Origin: Polynucleobacter sp. MWH-UH25E
GTDB lineage: Bacteria; Pseudomonadota; Gammaproteobacteria; Burkholderiales; Burkholderiaceae
Reading direction: 5' to 3'
DNA length: 64,000 nt
Assembly: GCF_018687095.1 (NCBI RefSeq)
Contig: NZ_CP061286.1
Coordinates: forward strand, 62,001 to 126,000
A program made the position numbers and the translations under genes. The notes beneath the pieces are model-generated. The model searched no databases, had not been told where the DNA came from, and saw only the letters and a list, made by a program, of their open reading frames with translations. Below are positions 7,821 through 16,254 of this stretch, piece after piece (position 1 is the stretch's first letter; the number at the start of each line of letters is the position of its first letter).

Positions 7821-7825
7821 CCACT

Positions 7826-7873
7826 GTTCGCCTGATTTAAAGGGCGAACTCACCGCCGGTCGCAAGACTGCGG
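7826..7873 (+). promoter_or_regulatory. Paired hairpins before rpsD
   Basis: The first hairpin has stem GTTCGCC (7826-7832) with GGCGAAC (7843-7849). The second has CCGC-GGTC (7853-7861, one bulged C) pairing with GACT-GCGG (7866-7873) around a GCAA tetraloop. They end about 10 bases before the rpsD ribosome-binding site AGGAAAA. S4 autoregulates the alpha operon in E. coli from a leader before rpsM; a betaproteobacterial S4 target just before rpsD would be a reasonable but unproven reading. Confidence 0.45.
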
Positions 7874-7891
7874 CAAAGAAAGGAAAACATC

Positions 7892-8515
7892 GTGGCACGT
7901 TACTTAGGCCCTAAGGCCAAATTAGCACGTCGGGAAGGTACCGACTTATTTTTAAAGAGCGCACGTCGCGCCCTGTCAGACAAGTGCAAGTTAGATACTA
8001 AGCCTGGTCAACATGGTCGTACATCTGGCTCAAGAACATCTGATTACGGCAACCAATTGCGTGAAAAGCAAAAGGTTAAGCGTATCTATGGCGTATTAGA
8101 GCGTCAATTCCGTCGTTACTTCGCAGAAGCTGAGCGTCGTAAAGGCAATACTGGTGAAACATTGCTCCAGTTACTAGAGTCACGTCTCGATAACGTGGTT
8201 TATCGCATGGGCTTTGGTTCAACACGCGCGGAAGCACGTCAGTTGGTTTCTCACGGCGCCATTATGTTGAATGGTAGCGCGGTGAACATTCCATCGATTC
8301 AGGTTAAACCTGGCGATGTTGTTGCAATTCGTGAAAAAGCGAAGAAGCAAGCTCGTATTACAGAATCACTCAATTTGGTTCAGCAAATGTCTGCAGTTAC
8401 CTGGGTTTCAGTTGACGCAGCCAAGCTGGAGGGAACATTTAAGCAAGTGCCTGACCGCGAAGATATTAGCGGTGAAATTAATGAAAGTTTGATCGTCGAA
8501 TTGTATTCACGTTAA
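7892..8515 (+). CDS. rpsD: 30S ribosomal protein S4
   Basis: The 207-residue protein starts with GTG and MARYLGPKAKLARREGTDLF, the standard S4 N-terminus. It has the S4 RNA-binding domain at about residues 97-160 (SRLDNVVYRMGFGSTRAEAR). It lacks the cysteine cluster found in zinc-containing S4. S4 nucleates assembly of the 30S body and often regulates its own operon. The long leader before it is unusual inside an otherwise tightly packed cluster. Confidence 0.97.
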   Translation: MARYLGPKAKLARREGTDLFLKSARRALSDKCKLDTKPGQHGRTSGSRTSDYGNQLREKQKVKRIYGVLERQFRRYFAEAERRKGNTGETLLQLLESRLDNVVYRMGFGSTRAEARQLVSHGAIMLNGSAVNIPSIQVKPGDVVAIREKAKKQARITESLNLVQQMSAVTWVSVDAAKLEGTFKQVPDREDISGEINESLIVELYSR

Positions 8516-8538
8516 TTAGGCACTCTCAAGGAAAAAAT

Positions 8539-9519
8539 ATGCAAACAAATTTGCTCAAGCCAAAAATTATTTCTGTTGAAGCGCTTACCGCCAACCAAGC
8601 TAAGGTTGTTATGGAGCCGTTTGAGCGTGGCTATGGCCACACACTCGGCAATGCATTACGTCGCGTACTCTTGTCCTCGATGGTTGGTTATGCTCCAACT
8701 GAAGTAGCTATTGCAGGTGTAGTACATGAATATTCCACTTTAGATGGCGTGCAAGAAGATGTTGTAAATCTCTTGCTAAACCTCAAAGGCATCGTGTTTA
8801 AGTTGCAGTCACGTGACGAAGTCACTATCAATTTGCGTAAAGAAGGCCCTGGCGTCGTTACTGCTAAAGATATTGATTTACCACATGATGTGGAAATTAT
8901 TAATCCTGATCATGTGATCGCTCACTTGTCTGCTGGTGGCAAGTTGGATATGCAGATCAAGGTTGAAAAAGGTCGTGGCTATGTTCCTGGTAACGTTCGT
9001 CAGTACAACGACGAAACTTCTAAGATTATTGGCCGCATCGTTTTAGATGCATCATTTAGCCCAGTTAGCCGCGTTAGCTATGCTGTTGAATCTGCTCGTG
9101 TTGAGCAACGTACCGACCTCGATCGTCTCGTAATGACTATCGAAACTAATGGTGTGTTGTCTCCTGAAGAGGCAATTCGTCAAGCTGCTAGTATCTTGGT
9201 TGACCAATTGGTTGTATTTGCGGCTCTTGAGAGCAGCGAAGTTTCTGGTGATCTGGCGCCAAGCCGCTCTTCAATGGTTGATCCAATGTTGATGCGCCCA
9301 GTAGATGATCTTGAGCTTACAGTTCGCTCTGCAAACTGCTTGAAGGCTGAGAACATTTACTACATCGGTGATTTGATCCAACGTACAGAGAATGAATTGT
9401 TGAAGACGCCTAATTTGGGCCGTAAGTCCTTGAATGAAATCAAAGACGTATTGGCTGCTCGTGGCTTAAGTCTCGGCATGAAACTCGAAAGCTGGCCTCC
9501 AGCTAACCTCGAGAAATAA
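8539..9519 (+). CDS. rpoA: DNA-directed RNA polymerase alpha subunit
   Basis: At 326 residues this is full-length alpha. The N-terminal domain (about 1-235) dimerises and nucleates RNA polymerase assembly; its conserved GYGHTLGNALRRVLLSSM is at about residues 35-52. A linker rich in S, P and D follows. The C-terminal domain (about 250-326) binds UP elements and activators and contains LELTVRSANCLKAENIYYIG. It lies between rpsD and rplQ as in all proteobacteria. Confidence 0.98.
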   Translation: MQTNLLKPKIISVEALTANQAKVVMEPFERGYGHTLGNALRRVLLSSMVGYAPTEVAIAGVVHEYSTLDGVQEDVVNLLLNLKGIVFKLQSRDEVTINLRKEGPGVVTAKDIDLPHDVEIINPDHVIAHLSAGGKLDMQIKVEKGRGYVPGNVRQYNDETSKIIGRIVLDASFSPVSRVSYAVESARVEQRTDLDRLVMTIETNGVLSPEEAIRQAASILVDQLVVFAALESSEVSGDLAPSRSSMVDPMLMRPVDDLELTVRSANCLKAENIYYIGDLIQRTENELLKTPNLGRKSLNEIKDVLAARGLSLGMKLESWPPANLEK

Positions 9520-9535
9520 TTAGAAAGGAAGCATC

Positions 9536-9931
9536 ATGCGTCACGGAAACGGCTTACGCAAACTAAATAGAACATCTTCACATCGCTTGGCGATGCTACG
9601 CAATATGTCCAATTCTCTTTTGGAGCATGAAGTGATTAAAACCACTCTGCCAAAAGCAAAAGAATTGCGCATGGTTGTTGAGCCTTTGATTACCTTGGGT
9701 AAAAAAGATAACTTAGCAAACCGCCGCTTGGCATTTAATCGCACTCGTGATCGCGATATCGTGACTAAGCTCTTTACAGAACTTGGCCCACGCTACGCAA
9801 CACGTCCAGGTGGCTACCTTCGCATTTTGAAGTTTGGCTTCCGTCATGGCGACAATGCTCCAATGGCATTGGTTGAGTTAGTTGACCGCCCAGAAGTTGA
9901 AGAAACAGCAGCTGTAGCTGAAGAGGCTTAA
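9536..9931 (+). CDS. rplQ: 50S ribosomal protein L17
   Basis: The 131-residue protein begins MRHGNGLRKLNRTSSHRLAM, the L17 signature, and ends in a short acidic, alanine-rich tail. L17 lies near the exit tunnel. It starts behind AGAAAGGAAGC and closes the alpha operon; a strong terminator follows within 25 bases. Confidence 0.97.
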   Translation: MRHGNGLRKLNRTSSHRLAMLRNMSNSLLEHEVIKTTLPKAKELRMVVEPLITLGKKDNLANRRLAFNRTRDRDIVTKLFTELGPRYATRPGGYLRILKFGFRHGDNAPMALVELVDRPEVEETAAVAEEA

Positions 9932-9955
9932 GCCTTTAGTTGTGCGGTAATTCAG

Positions 9956-9982
9956 AAAGCCAGGCCTCGGTCTGGCTTTTTT
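9956..9982 (+). terminator. Rho-independent terminator of the alpha operon
   Basis: AGCCAG (9958-9963) pairs with CTGGCT (9972-9977), with two more inner pairs, and is followed by six Ts (9977-9982). An A-run precedes the stem. It lies between rplQ and cutA and separates the ribosomal cluster from the next unit. Confidence 0.9.
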
Positions 9983-9994
9983 CATTGATCGGTT

Positions 9995-10000
9995 TATAAC
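9995..10000 (+). promoter_or_regulatory. Putative -10 box for cutA (leaderless start)
   Basis: TATAAC lies six bases before the cutA ATG at 10007, and no Shine-Dalgarno sequence lies between. If used, transcription would start on or beside the ATG. The -35 region is poor and overlaps the upstream terminator. Confidence 0.4.
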
Positions 10001-10006
10001 TACGGT

Positions 10007-10363
10007 ATGCCTCAAAACCTTCCCGAAATAGCCCAATCTAAGTCCAGTCAGCTGTTGGTGGTGGTAACCAGTCTTCCCAGTATGGAGGCAGCTCAAAGCC
10101 TTGCACGCGACCTTGTGGATCAAGAACTTGCTGCCTGTGTCCAACTGAGTGGTGGCATCCAATCGATTTATCGATGGGAGGGTAAAGTTTGCGAGGAATC
10201 AGAAGTATTGCTCTCAGCCAAAACAACTGCAAATCAATGGCCAATAATCTCTAGTTTTATTCAGAAAAATCATCCTTATGATTTGCCCGAGATTTTGGCA
10301 TTTACTCCAGAACAATACTCTAAGCAATATGGCGCATGGGTGAATTCAGAGGTAAATTCCTAG
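10007..10363 (+). CDS. cutA: Divalent-cation tolerance protein CutA
   Basis: The 118-residue product matches the trimeric CutA1 ferredoxin-like fold. Typical elements are LLVVVTSLPSMEAAQSLARD at the start, ELAACVQLSGGIQSIYRWEG in the middle (the conserved AACV...YRWEG) and YDLPEILAF near the end. The family was linked to copper tolerance through the neighbouring dsbD-like gene in E. coli; its biochemical role is still debated. dsbD starts three bases after its stop, so the two are probably co-transcribed. Confidence 0.93.
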   Translation: MPQNLPEIAQSKSSQLLVVVTSLPSMEAAQSLARDLVDQELAACVQLSGGIQSIYRWEGKVCEESEVLLSAKTTANQWPIISSFIQKNHPYDLPEILAFTPEQYSKQYGAWVNSEVNS

Positions 10364-10365
10364 TC

Positions 10366-12045
10366 ATGAAATTGCATTCACTATTTACGAGAGTTTTCGC
10401 ACTCTTCATTCTGGTATCAACCCAGTTATTTGCGGCTCCAGATTTTCTACCACCCGAAAAAGCCTTTCGCGTTGAGGCTACTTGGTTGGAAAATGCCAAT
10501 CAAATTGAAATCGAATTTTTGCCTGCTAAAGGCTATTACATCTATCAAGAGTCCTTGAAGTTTCAGATGGGACAACAGGCCGCCAAGCTAGGCAATATAA
10601 GGCCTTCACTTCCACCAGGTGTTGAAAAGTTTGATGAAACCTTTGGAAAAAAACTGCAAGTATACAAAGAGCCTTTCTTGGTATTTGTGGATACGAAAGT
10701 AAATTCAAGTAAACCAATACATTTGGAAGTAACGCTGCAGGGTTGTGCAGAAGCCGGGATTTGTTATCCGCCAATGACCCTGAAATTATTCCTTTCGGGT
10801 CCTGGGGTTAGGGTGTCGCCTATTCTAGAAGCGTTTGACTCGCAAGCACAAGGACAAGCTTCTCCATCCGCTGAATTCACTCTGAGCGATTTGTGGCGCG
10901 AGCGAGATGATGTCGGTGCGATTGGACGTTTTTTAGAAAACGCTTCAACTCATTATTTATTTTTAGCATTCTTTGTTTTGGGTCTTGCCTTGGCGTTTAC
11001 GCCCTGCGTATTGCCAATGCTGCCAATTCTGTCGAGCGTCATATTTGGTGCGCAAGATGGCAAAGCTGTATCCAAAGGACGCGCTAGTGTTTTAGCACTT
11101 TCCTATGTATTTGGTATGGCTTTGATCTATGCGTTGGCGGGAGTACTAATGGCTGCTCTTGGCGGAAGCGTTCAGCGTGTTCTGCAAAGCCCCATTGCCC
11201 TAATCGCCTTCGCAGCCTTGCTTTTAGTCCTATCAGGCAGCCTCTTTGGCCTTTATGATCTGCGTCTTCCCCAAGCCTGGCATCAGCACATTGATCGCCT
11301 GGCAGGCCGCCAAAAAGGGGGCAGCGTCTTTGGTGCCTTTGCGTTGGGCGGTATTTCTACCTTAGTCGCTAGCCCCTGTATTACGGCCCCATTGGCAGGA
11401 GTTTTGGCCTTTATTGCGCAAACTGGGTCAATGAGCCTGGGTGCAAGCCTACTCTTTGTGATGGCTCTCGGTATGGGCTTGCCATTGTTTTTTATTGCGA
11501 TTGAAGCTCGCATATTAATTCCTTCAACCGGTATCTGGATGTTGTGGTTGCAGCGCACCCTTGGGGTTTTATTGGTAGCAACCGCAGCTTGGATTGCTTC
11601 CCCGATCTTTGAAAAAAATCAAACCAACAGCTTGAGCCAAATGAGTAACGGTCAAAGCATTCGTCAGGTAGGAGATTTATCTTTTGTAGTAATTCATTCG
11701 CCAGCAGAGTTGGATGCGCAGTTAGCAAAAGCAAAACAAGAAAACAAATTTGTCATGCTTGATTTTTATGCTGACTGGTGTATTAGCTGTAAAGAAATGG
11801 AAGTGAATACATTTGCTAATCCTGAGGTAAGCAAGCAATTAAAACAAGTGGTTTTAGTGCAGGCCGATGTGACTGCGAATGGCCCTGAGAACCAGGCATT
11901 ACTTAAGAAATTTGGTTTGTATGGCCCCCCTGGAATTTTGTTTTTTAATCAAAATTCTGAAGAGCAAAAGGACCAAAGAGTGGTTGGCTATATGTCGCCA
12001 GAGCGTTTTACAGAGCGCTTAAAACAAGTAATTAAAACGCAATAA
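10366..12045 (+). CDS. dsbD: Thiol:disulfide interchange protein DsbD
   Basis: This inner-membrane protein carries reducing power from cytosolic thioredoxin to periplasmic DsbC/DsbG and cytochrome c maturation. The chosen ATG gives 559 residues with a signal peptide (1-24). The periplasmic alpha domain has Cys127/Cys133, the eight-helix core has FTPCVLPMLP and ASPCITAPLAG, and the C-terminal thioredoxin domain has WCISC (about 472/475). An earlier in-frame start overlapping cutA would spoil the signal peptide. It follows cutA, as in many betaproteobacteria. Confidence 0.96.
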   Translation: MKLHSLFTRVFALFILVSTQLFAAPDFLPPEKAFRVEATWLENANQIEIEFLPAKGYYIYQESLKFQMGQQAAKLGNIRPSLPPGVEKFDETFGKKLQVYKEPFLVFVDTKVNSSKPIHLEVTLQGCAEAGICYPPMTLKLFLSGPGVRVSPILEAFDSQAQGQASPSAEFTLSDLWRERDDVGAIGRFLENASTHYLFLAFFVLGLALAFTPCVLPMLPILSSVIFGAQDGKAVSKGRASVLALSYVFGMALIYALAGVLMAALGGSVQRVLQSPIALIAFAALLLVLSGSLFGLYDLRLPQAWHQHIDRLAGRQKGGSVFGAFALGGISTLVASPCITAPLAGVLAFIAQTGSMSLGASLLFVMALGMGLPLFFIAIEARILIPSTGIWMLWLQRTLGVLLVATAAWIASPIFEKNQTNSLSQMSNGQSIRQVGDLSFVVIHSPAELDAQLAKAKQENKFVMLDFYADWCISCKEMEVNTFANPEVSKQLKQVVLVQADVTANGPENQALLKKFGLYGPPGILFFNQNSEEQKDQRVVGYMSPERFTERLKQVIKTQ

Positions 12046-12078
12046 CGTAGTAAGGAAGCGGCAAACTAATAACAAATG

Positions 12079-12111
12079 ACCGCAAATAAATAAGAGGTAT
12101 TTATTTGCGGT
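12079..12111. terminator. Bidirectional terminator between dsbD and hemB
   Basis: ACCGCAAATAAAT (12079-12091) and ATTTATTTGCGGT (12099-12111) form a perfect 13-bp stem with a 7-base loop. It lies between the convergent dsbD and hemB genes and overlaps the last codons of hemB. T-rich flanks are present on both sides, so it could serve both transcripts. Confidence 0.75.
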
Positions 12112-13129
12112 TTGCTTTTATTAAACGCGCTGCTTCTAGCGCGAAATAAGTCAATACACCATCTGCTCCGGCGCGTTTAAATGCGAGCAGTGATTCCATC
12201 ATGACGGCATCATGATCAAGCCAGCCATTTTGAGCTGCTGCTTTGAGCATGGCATATTCGCCACTGACTTGGTATGCGTATGTGGGGTAATCAAATGCTT
12301 CGCGCACTCGGCGTACGATGTCTAAATAAGGCATGCCGGGTTTGACCATCACCATATCAGCACCTTCACTAATATCGAGGGCAACCTCCCGCAAAGCCTC
12401 GTCGCCATTGGCGCAGTCCATTTGGTAGGTTTTTTTATCGGCCTTGCCAAGGTTTTTTGCTGAGCCAACCGCATCTCTAAATGGACCATAGAAAGCGGAT
12501 GCGTATTTGGCTGAATAGGCCATGATGCGTGTGTGAATTAACTTCTGCTCTTCAAGCGCCTCACGAATTTTTCCAATGCGACCATCCATCATGTCTGAAG
12601 GCGCAACGATATCAACTCCAGCTTGCGCATGTGCAATTGCTTGCTTTACTAGAATGGCGGTAGTCTCATCATTCAGAATGCGACCTTGCTCATCTAGAAC
12701 ACCATCTTGACCGTGACTTGTGTAAGGATCAAGTGCAACATCCGTCATGATCCCTAAATTGGGAAAATGTTTTTTGAGTTCACGAACTGCATTTGGGATC
12801 AAGCCATTGGGGTTAAAGGCTTCTTTGCCGTCTGGTGTTTTTAGTGAAGCATCAATGACAGGAAAGAGAGCAAGAACAGGAATGCCTAAATCAACACACT
12901 CTTGCGCGACCGGCATGAGCAGGTCTAAGGAGAGGCGGTTCACTCCTGGCATTGAAGCTACAGCTTCAGACTTACCTTTGCCCTCTAACAAGAAGACTGG
13001 GTAAATCAAATCATTTGCAGAAACGGCGTTCTCTAGCATGAGTCGACGAGACCAGTCGTCACGACGCATACGGCGAGGGCGATGATTTGGAAATTTGAGC
13101 AAAGTATTAGCCTGGGATTTGATCTTCAT
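12101..13129 (-). CDS. hemB: Delta-aminolevulinic acid dehydratase (porphobilinogen synthase)
   Basis: HemB condenses two 5-aminolevulinate molecules to porphobilinogen in heme synthesis. The Schiff-base lysines are in AYSAKYASAFYGPFRDA and VMVKPGMPYLD. The metal region DVALDPYTSHGQDG is aspartate-type, not the cysteine-rich zinc type, suggesting a magnesium-dependent enzyme. The ATG gives 342 residues; a TTG 15 bases upstream is possible. The start overlaps the 3' end of engB, so the two are translationally close. Heme supply fits the cytochrome c4 gene nearby. Confidence 0.96.
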   Translation of the reverse strand: MKIKSQANTLLKFPNHRPRRMRRDDWSRRLMLENAVSANDLIYPVFLLEGKGKSEAVASMPGVNRLSLDLLMPVAQECVDLGIPVLALFPVIDASLKTPDGKEAFNPNGLIPNAVRELKKHFPNLGIMTDVALDPYTSHGQDGVLDEQGRILNDETTAILVKQAIAHAQAGVDIVAPSDMMDGRIGKIREALEEQKLIHTRIMAYSAKYASAFYGPFRDAVGSAKNLGKADKKTYQMDCANGDEALREVALDISEGADMVMVKPGMPYLDIVRRVREAFDYPTYAYQVSGEYAMLKAAAQNGWLDHDAVMMESLLAFKRAGADGVLTYFALEAARLIKANRK

Positions 13130-13772
13130 GGGTTTGTGGTTCAAATAGCCATTTAATAATGAGATTATCTGCCTCTTCTAGGCCGATACGCTTGGTGCTT
13201 GAAAATAATTGTGCCGTAAGCTGTTTTGATTCTCCAGTGCCTTCGGGCAATGCAGGATCGTATTGTTGAAGCTGTTTACGAACCGCTTCAAGCGCGTGCT
13301 TGCATTCGCTTTTATTGAGTTTGTCGCACTTGCTTAATAAGACATGAATAGGTTTACCAGTTGGTACAAACCACTGAATCATTTGTTCATCTAAATCGGT
13401 GAGTCCACGCCTGGAGTCCACGATCAGGATCATGCCCACCAATTGCTCGCGCTCTTGGAGGTAATCGCTAAGTAGGGTATTCCAGTGATATTTTGTTTCG
13501 TGATTGACGGCTGCGTAGCCATACCCTGGTAAATCGACTAGATAGGCCAAAAGCTCGTCTTTTGAGAAAAGACCGAAATAGTTAATGTGCTGAGTGCGAC
13601 CTGGGGTCTTACTAGCAAAAGCAAGCCTTTTTTGGTTGCACAGGACGTTAATTGCGCTTGATTTACCCGCATTTGAGCGACCGGCAAACGCTACCTCCCT
13701 CAGAGGGGCGGCAGGCAGGCAATGGGTGTCATTGACTGTGGTGGCGAATCGGGCTTGAAAGAGTTTAGACAT
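13107..13772 (-). CDS. engB: Ribosome biogenesis GTPase EngB (YihA/YsxC)
   Basis: This 221-residue P-loop GTPase of the TrmE-Era-EngA-EngB group acts in 50S assembly. G1 is GRSNAGKSSAIN, G2 is around KTPGRTQ, G3 is DLPGYGYA and G4 is SKCDKLN. Its 3' end overlaps hemB. Upstream, TACAAT sits 11 bases before the ATG, so its leader would be very short. It is divergent from the cytochrome c4 gene. Confidence 0.95.
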   Translation of the reverse strand: MSKLFQARFATTVNDTHCLPAAPLREVAFAGRSNAGKSSAINVLCNQKRLAFASKTPGRTQHINYFGLFSKDELLAYLVDLPGYGYAAVNHETKYHWNTLLSDYLQEREQLVGMILIVDSRRGLTDLDEQMIQWFVPTGKPIHVLLSKCDKLNKSECKHALEAVRKQLQQYDPALPEGTGESKQLTAQLFSSTKRIGLEEADNLIIKWLFEPQTHEDQIPG

Positions 13773-13886
13773 GTCTAGAAGCTATTGTAAAATCACGCAA
13801 AATCATGAAATATCTCATGGTGTTGGGTAAAAGGTTGTAAAAGTAGGGCCCAAACACTTTTAGGAATTTTTGCCAAGGTAAACATA

Positions 13887-14615
13887 ATGCGTCAAACCTC
13901 CCAAATCTCCAAATTCACTAGCTTGCGCGCTGGTTTTGCTGCCCTTTCTATTTTCGCCTTGATTGGCGTTTCTGGACTGGCAATTGCAAATGATGCTGCT
14001 CCAGCTCCTGCGGCTGCCGCTGAAGCAAAGCCTGCAGTACCAGGCAAGCCTAAAGTCGATCCTGCTGCAGGCGAGGCGCTGTATTCCAATGGTGATGCAA
14101 GTCGCGGAGTAACTGCTTGCTTAACTTGCCATGGTCCAAAAGGTCAGAGTGCTACTGCTACATGGCCTAAGTTATCTGCTCAGCATGCGGCTTATCTAAC
14201 AAAGCAATTAAAGAACTTTAAAGAGGGTACTCGCGCAAACCCAGTGATGATGGGTATGGCTGCTACTTTGACAGAACAAGATATGCAAAACATTTCTGCA
14301 TTCTTGGTCAAGCAACCCGTTTCACAAGGGGTTGCTCAAAACAAAGACACAATTGAATTAGGTCAAAGCATTTACCGCGGTGGTATTGCCGCAAAAGGCG
14401 TGCCTGCTTGCGCGGCATGCCATAGCCCTAATGGCGCTGGTATTCCTGCTCAGTACCCACGATTGGGCGGTCAATGGGCTGATTACACAAATGCACAATT
14501 ACTTGCATTCCGTGACGGTGTACGTAAGAACAGCAGCCAAATGACAACGATTGCTTCTAAGCTTTCCGATCAAGAAATGAAAGCGGTATCTGATTACATC
14601 GCAGGCTTACATTAA
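13887..14615 (+). CDS. Di-heme cytochrome c4-type protein
   Basis: The 242-residue protein has a signal peptide ending near residue 35, an alanine/proline-rich linker, and two cytochrome c domains with CLTCH (78-82) and CAACH (175-179). Each is followed by a likely axial methionine region (NPVMMGMA; SSQMTTIA). Cytochromes c4 carry electrons in the periplasm, usually to terminal oxidases. The gene is divergent from engB and followed by a bidirectional terminator. The resB/ccsA maturation genes often found near this gene in relatives are not in this gap. Confidence 0.92.
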   Translation: MRQTSQISKFTSLRAGFAALSIFALIGVSGLAIANDAAPAPAAAAEAKPAVPGKPKVDPAAGEALYSNGDASRGVTACLTCHGPKGQSATATWPKLSAQHAAYLTKQLKNFKEGTRANPVMMGMAATLTEQDMQNISAFLVKQPVSQGVAQNKDTIELGQSIYRGGIAAKGVPACAACHSPNGAGIPAQYPRLGGQWADYTNAQLLAFRDGVRKNSSQMTTIASKLSDQEMKAVSDYIAGLH

Positions 14616-14647
14616 AAAATAAGCAGTAATAGGCAGTAACCAAAAAC

Positions 14648-14675
14648 AAAACCCCGCTAGATCAGCGGGGTTTTT
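14648..14675. terminator. Bidirectional terminator between cytochrome c4 and lysA
   Basis: CCCCGCT (14652-14658) pairs with AGCGGGG (14664-14670) around AGATC. The stem is flanked by AAAA on the left and TTTTT on the right, so it works in both directions for the convergent cytochrome c4 and lysA transcripts. Confidence 0.93.
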
Positions 14676-14709
14676 ATTTGCTCATTTCAAGCGAATCAAA
14701 GTTCAAAAA

Positions 14710-16008
14710 TTATTTAGGCAAAACACTTTCATTCGCAAAGAGATCTTGGGTATTTTCACGAGCACGAATGACATAAGCATTCTTACCATCCACCATAATC
14801 TCTGCAGGTTTGGGCCGTGTGTTGTAGTTTGACGCCATGACAAACCCGTAAGCTCCTGCCGAAAGGATTGCTAGCAGATCGCCCTCATCAACTGCTAGTT
14901 GACGATCTCTACCAAGCCAGTCACCAGATTCGCACACTGGACCAACTACGTCATATTTCAGGCTCTTTGTTTGTTTTGCCTGAGCTGGAACAATGCCATG
15001 GTGAGCTTCATATAGGGCGGGGCGCATCAGTTCAGTCATGGCCGCATCCACAATACAAAAGTTCTTTTCTGCCCCTGGTTTAAGGTATTCCACGGTTGTT
15101 AATAGGACGCCAGCATTACCGACAAGGGATCTGCCAGGTTCTAAAACAACGTCTAGATGACCAAAGCCACGCTCAGCTACACGGTTCAAGAGGGTGTTGG
15201 TGAACTCCGTAATGTCAGGTGGAGTTTCATCGCTGTAGGCGATTCCAAGGCCACCACCCAAATCGAGGTGGTGAATGACGATACCTTCTTTTTTGAGTTG
15301 CTCAACTAGATCTAGCACTTTATCAAGCGCATCTAAATAAGGGGCTGTGGTGGTGATTTGTGAGCCAATATGGCAATCAATACCAACTACATCAACTTGA
15401 GAAAGTAGTGATGCCTCACGATACGTTTTTAAAACTTCGTGATATGCGATGCCAAATTTGTTTCCCTTTAATCCTGTTGAGATGTAGGGGTGTGTTTGTG
15501 CATCGACATCTGGATTGACTCGTAGTGAAATTGGCGCACGTAGACCAAGCTCAGTAGCAACACGATTAATTTTGTGAAGCTCTGCAATGGATTCAACATT
15601 GATACACTTCACGCCTGCTTTTAAAGCAGAGGCAATTTCCGCCGCAGATTTGCCAACCCCAGCAAATACAAGGCCTTTGGGGTCAGCGCCAATGGCCAGC
15701 GCGCGTGCTAGCTCACCGCCGCTGACTAAATCAAAGCCAGCACCGAGTTCTTTGAAGCAGTTAATAACTGCTAAGTTACTATTGGCTTTCATGGCGTAAT
15801 GAACGCGTGCGCGGCGTTTGCCTTGGGTATCAACGCAGGCCTTGTCATACGCTTGGTACGCCTCAGTCAACGCTTTCTTGCTATATACATAAAGTGGGGT
15901 GCCAAAATCTTTTGCCAAATCTGCCAAAGCAATATCTTCGGCATACCAAGCGCCATTGCGCTCTGTAAAACCAGATAAGCGAGGAATTGGAGGTGTGTTG
16001 CTTGTCAT
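14710..16008 (-). CDS. lysA: Diaminopimelate decarboxylase
   Basis: LysA makes L-lysine from meso-diaminopimelate, the last step of the pathway. The 432-residue protein shows the PLP lysine in VHYAMKANSN (about residue 73), GIDCHIGSQI, the phosphate-binding GGGLGIAY, EPGRSLVGNAG and the active-site CESGDWLG from the partner subunit. Its ATG shares one base with the lptM stop (TAATG). That lptM-lysA pairing is conserved in many proteobacteria. Confidence 0.97.
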   Translation of the reverse strand: MTSNTPPIPRLSGFTERNGAWYAEDIALADLAKDFGTPLYVYSKKALTEAYQAYDKACVDTQGKRRARVHYAMKANSNLAVINCFKELGAGFDLVSGGELARALAIGADPKGLVFAGVGKSAAEIASALKAGVKCINVESIAELHKINRVATELGLRAPISLRVNPDVDAQTHPYISTGLKGNKFGIAYHEVLKTYREASLLSQVDVVGIDCHIGSQITTTAPYLDALDKVLDLVEQLKKEGIVIHHLDLGGGLGIAYSDETPPDITEFTNTLLNRVAERGFGHLDVVLEPGRSLVGNAGVLLTTVEYLKPGAEKNFCIVDAAMTELMRPALYEAHHGIVPAQAKQTKSLKYDVVGPVCESGDWLGRDRQLAVDEGDLLAILSAGAYGFVMASNYNTRPKPAEIMVDGKNAYVIRARENTQDLFANESVLPK

Positions 16009-16208
16009 TAATTAGCCGATGAGGGGTTGCTGCTTGCTGGTGCAGTTGTTGTGGTTTGCGGCGGATAGAGCTTGCCTTTGGGTTCTGGCTCTGTTGGCGC
16101 AGTTGGAGCCGGTGGCACATTTGCCATATATAGCGGACCCCTAACCCCACATCCAACTAGGGATATTAGGATGGCAATACCAAGGTATCTATAAAGAATC
16201 GCTATCAT
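16008..16208 (-). CDS. lptM: LptM-like small lipoprotein
   Basis: From the ATG at 16208 the product is 66 residues: a short lipoprotein signal with lipobox LVGC, then GVRGPLYM, matching the conserved CGxxGPLY N-terminus of LptM (YifL), and a proline/threonine-rich tail. LptM helps LptD mature in the LPS-export complex. A longer frame exists, but only this start puts the lipobox in place. It is coupled to lysA by a TAATG overlap and is divergent from cyaY. Confidence 0.85.
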   Translation of the reverse strand: MIAILYRYLGIAILISLVGCGVRGPLYMANVPPAPTAPTEPEPKGKLYPPQTTTTAPASSNPSSAN

Positions 16209-16254
16209 GAATGTCTCTAAACGAATGATTGAATATAGCACGCAGGCCCCTTTT

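Noticed and set aside
10336..10365. Upstream extension of dsbD overlapping cutA
   Set aside because: It would bury the signal peptide; the ATG at 10366 gives a clean Sec signal.
16207..16254. Earlier ATG for cyaY
   Set aside because: It overlaps the lptM start codon on the other strand, leaves no promoter space and adds residues absent from the frataxin family.
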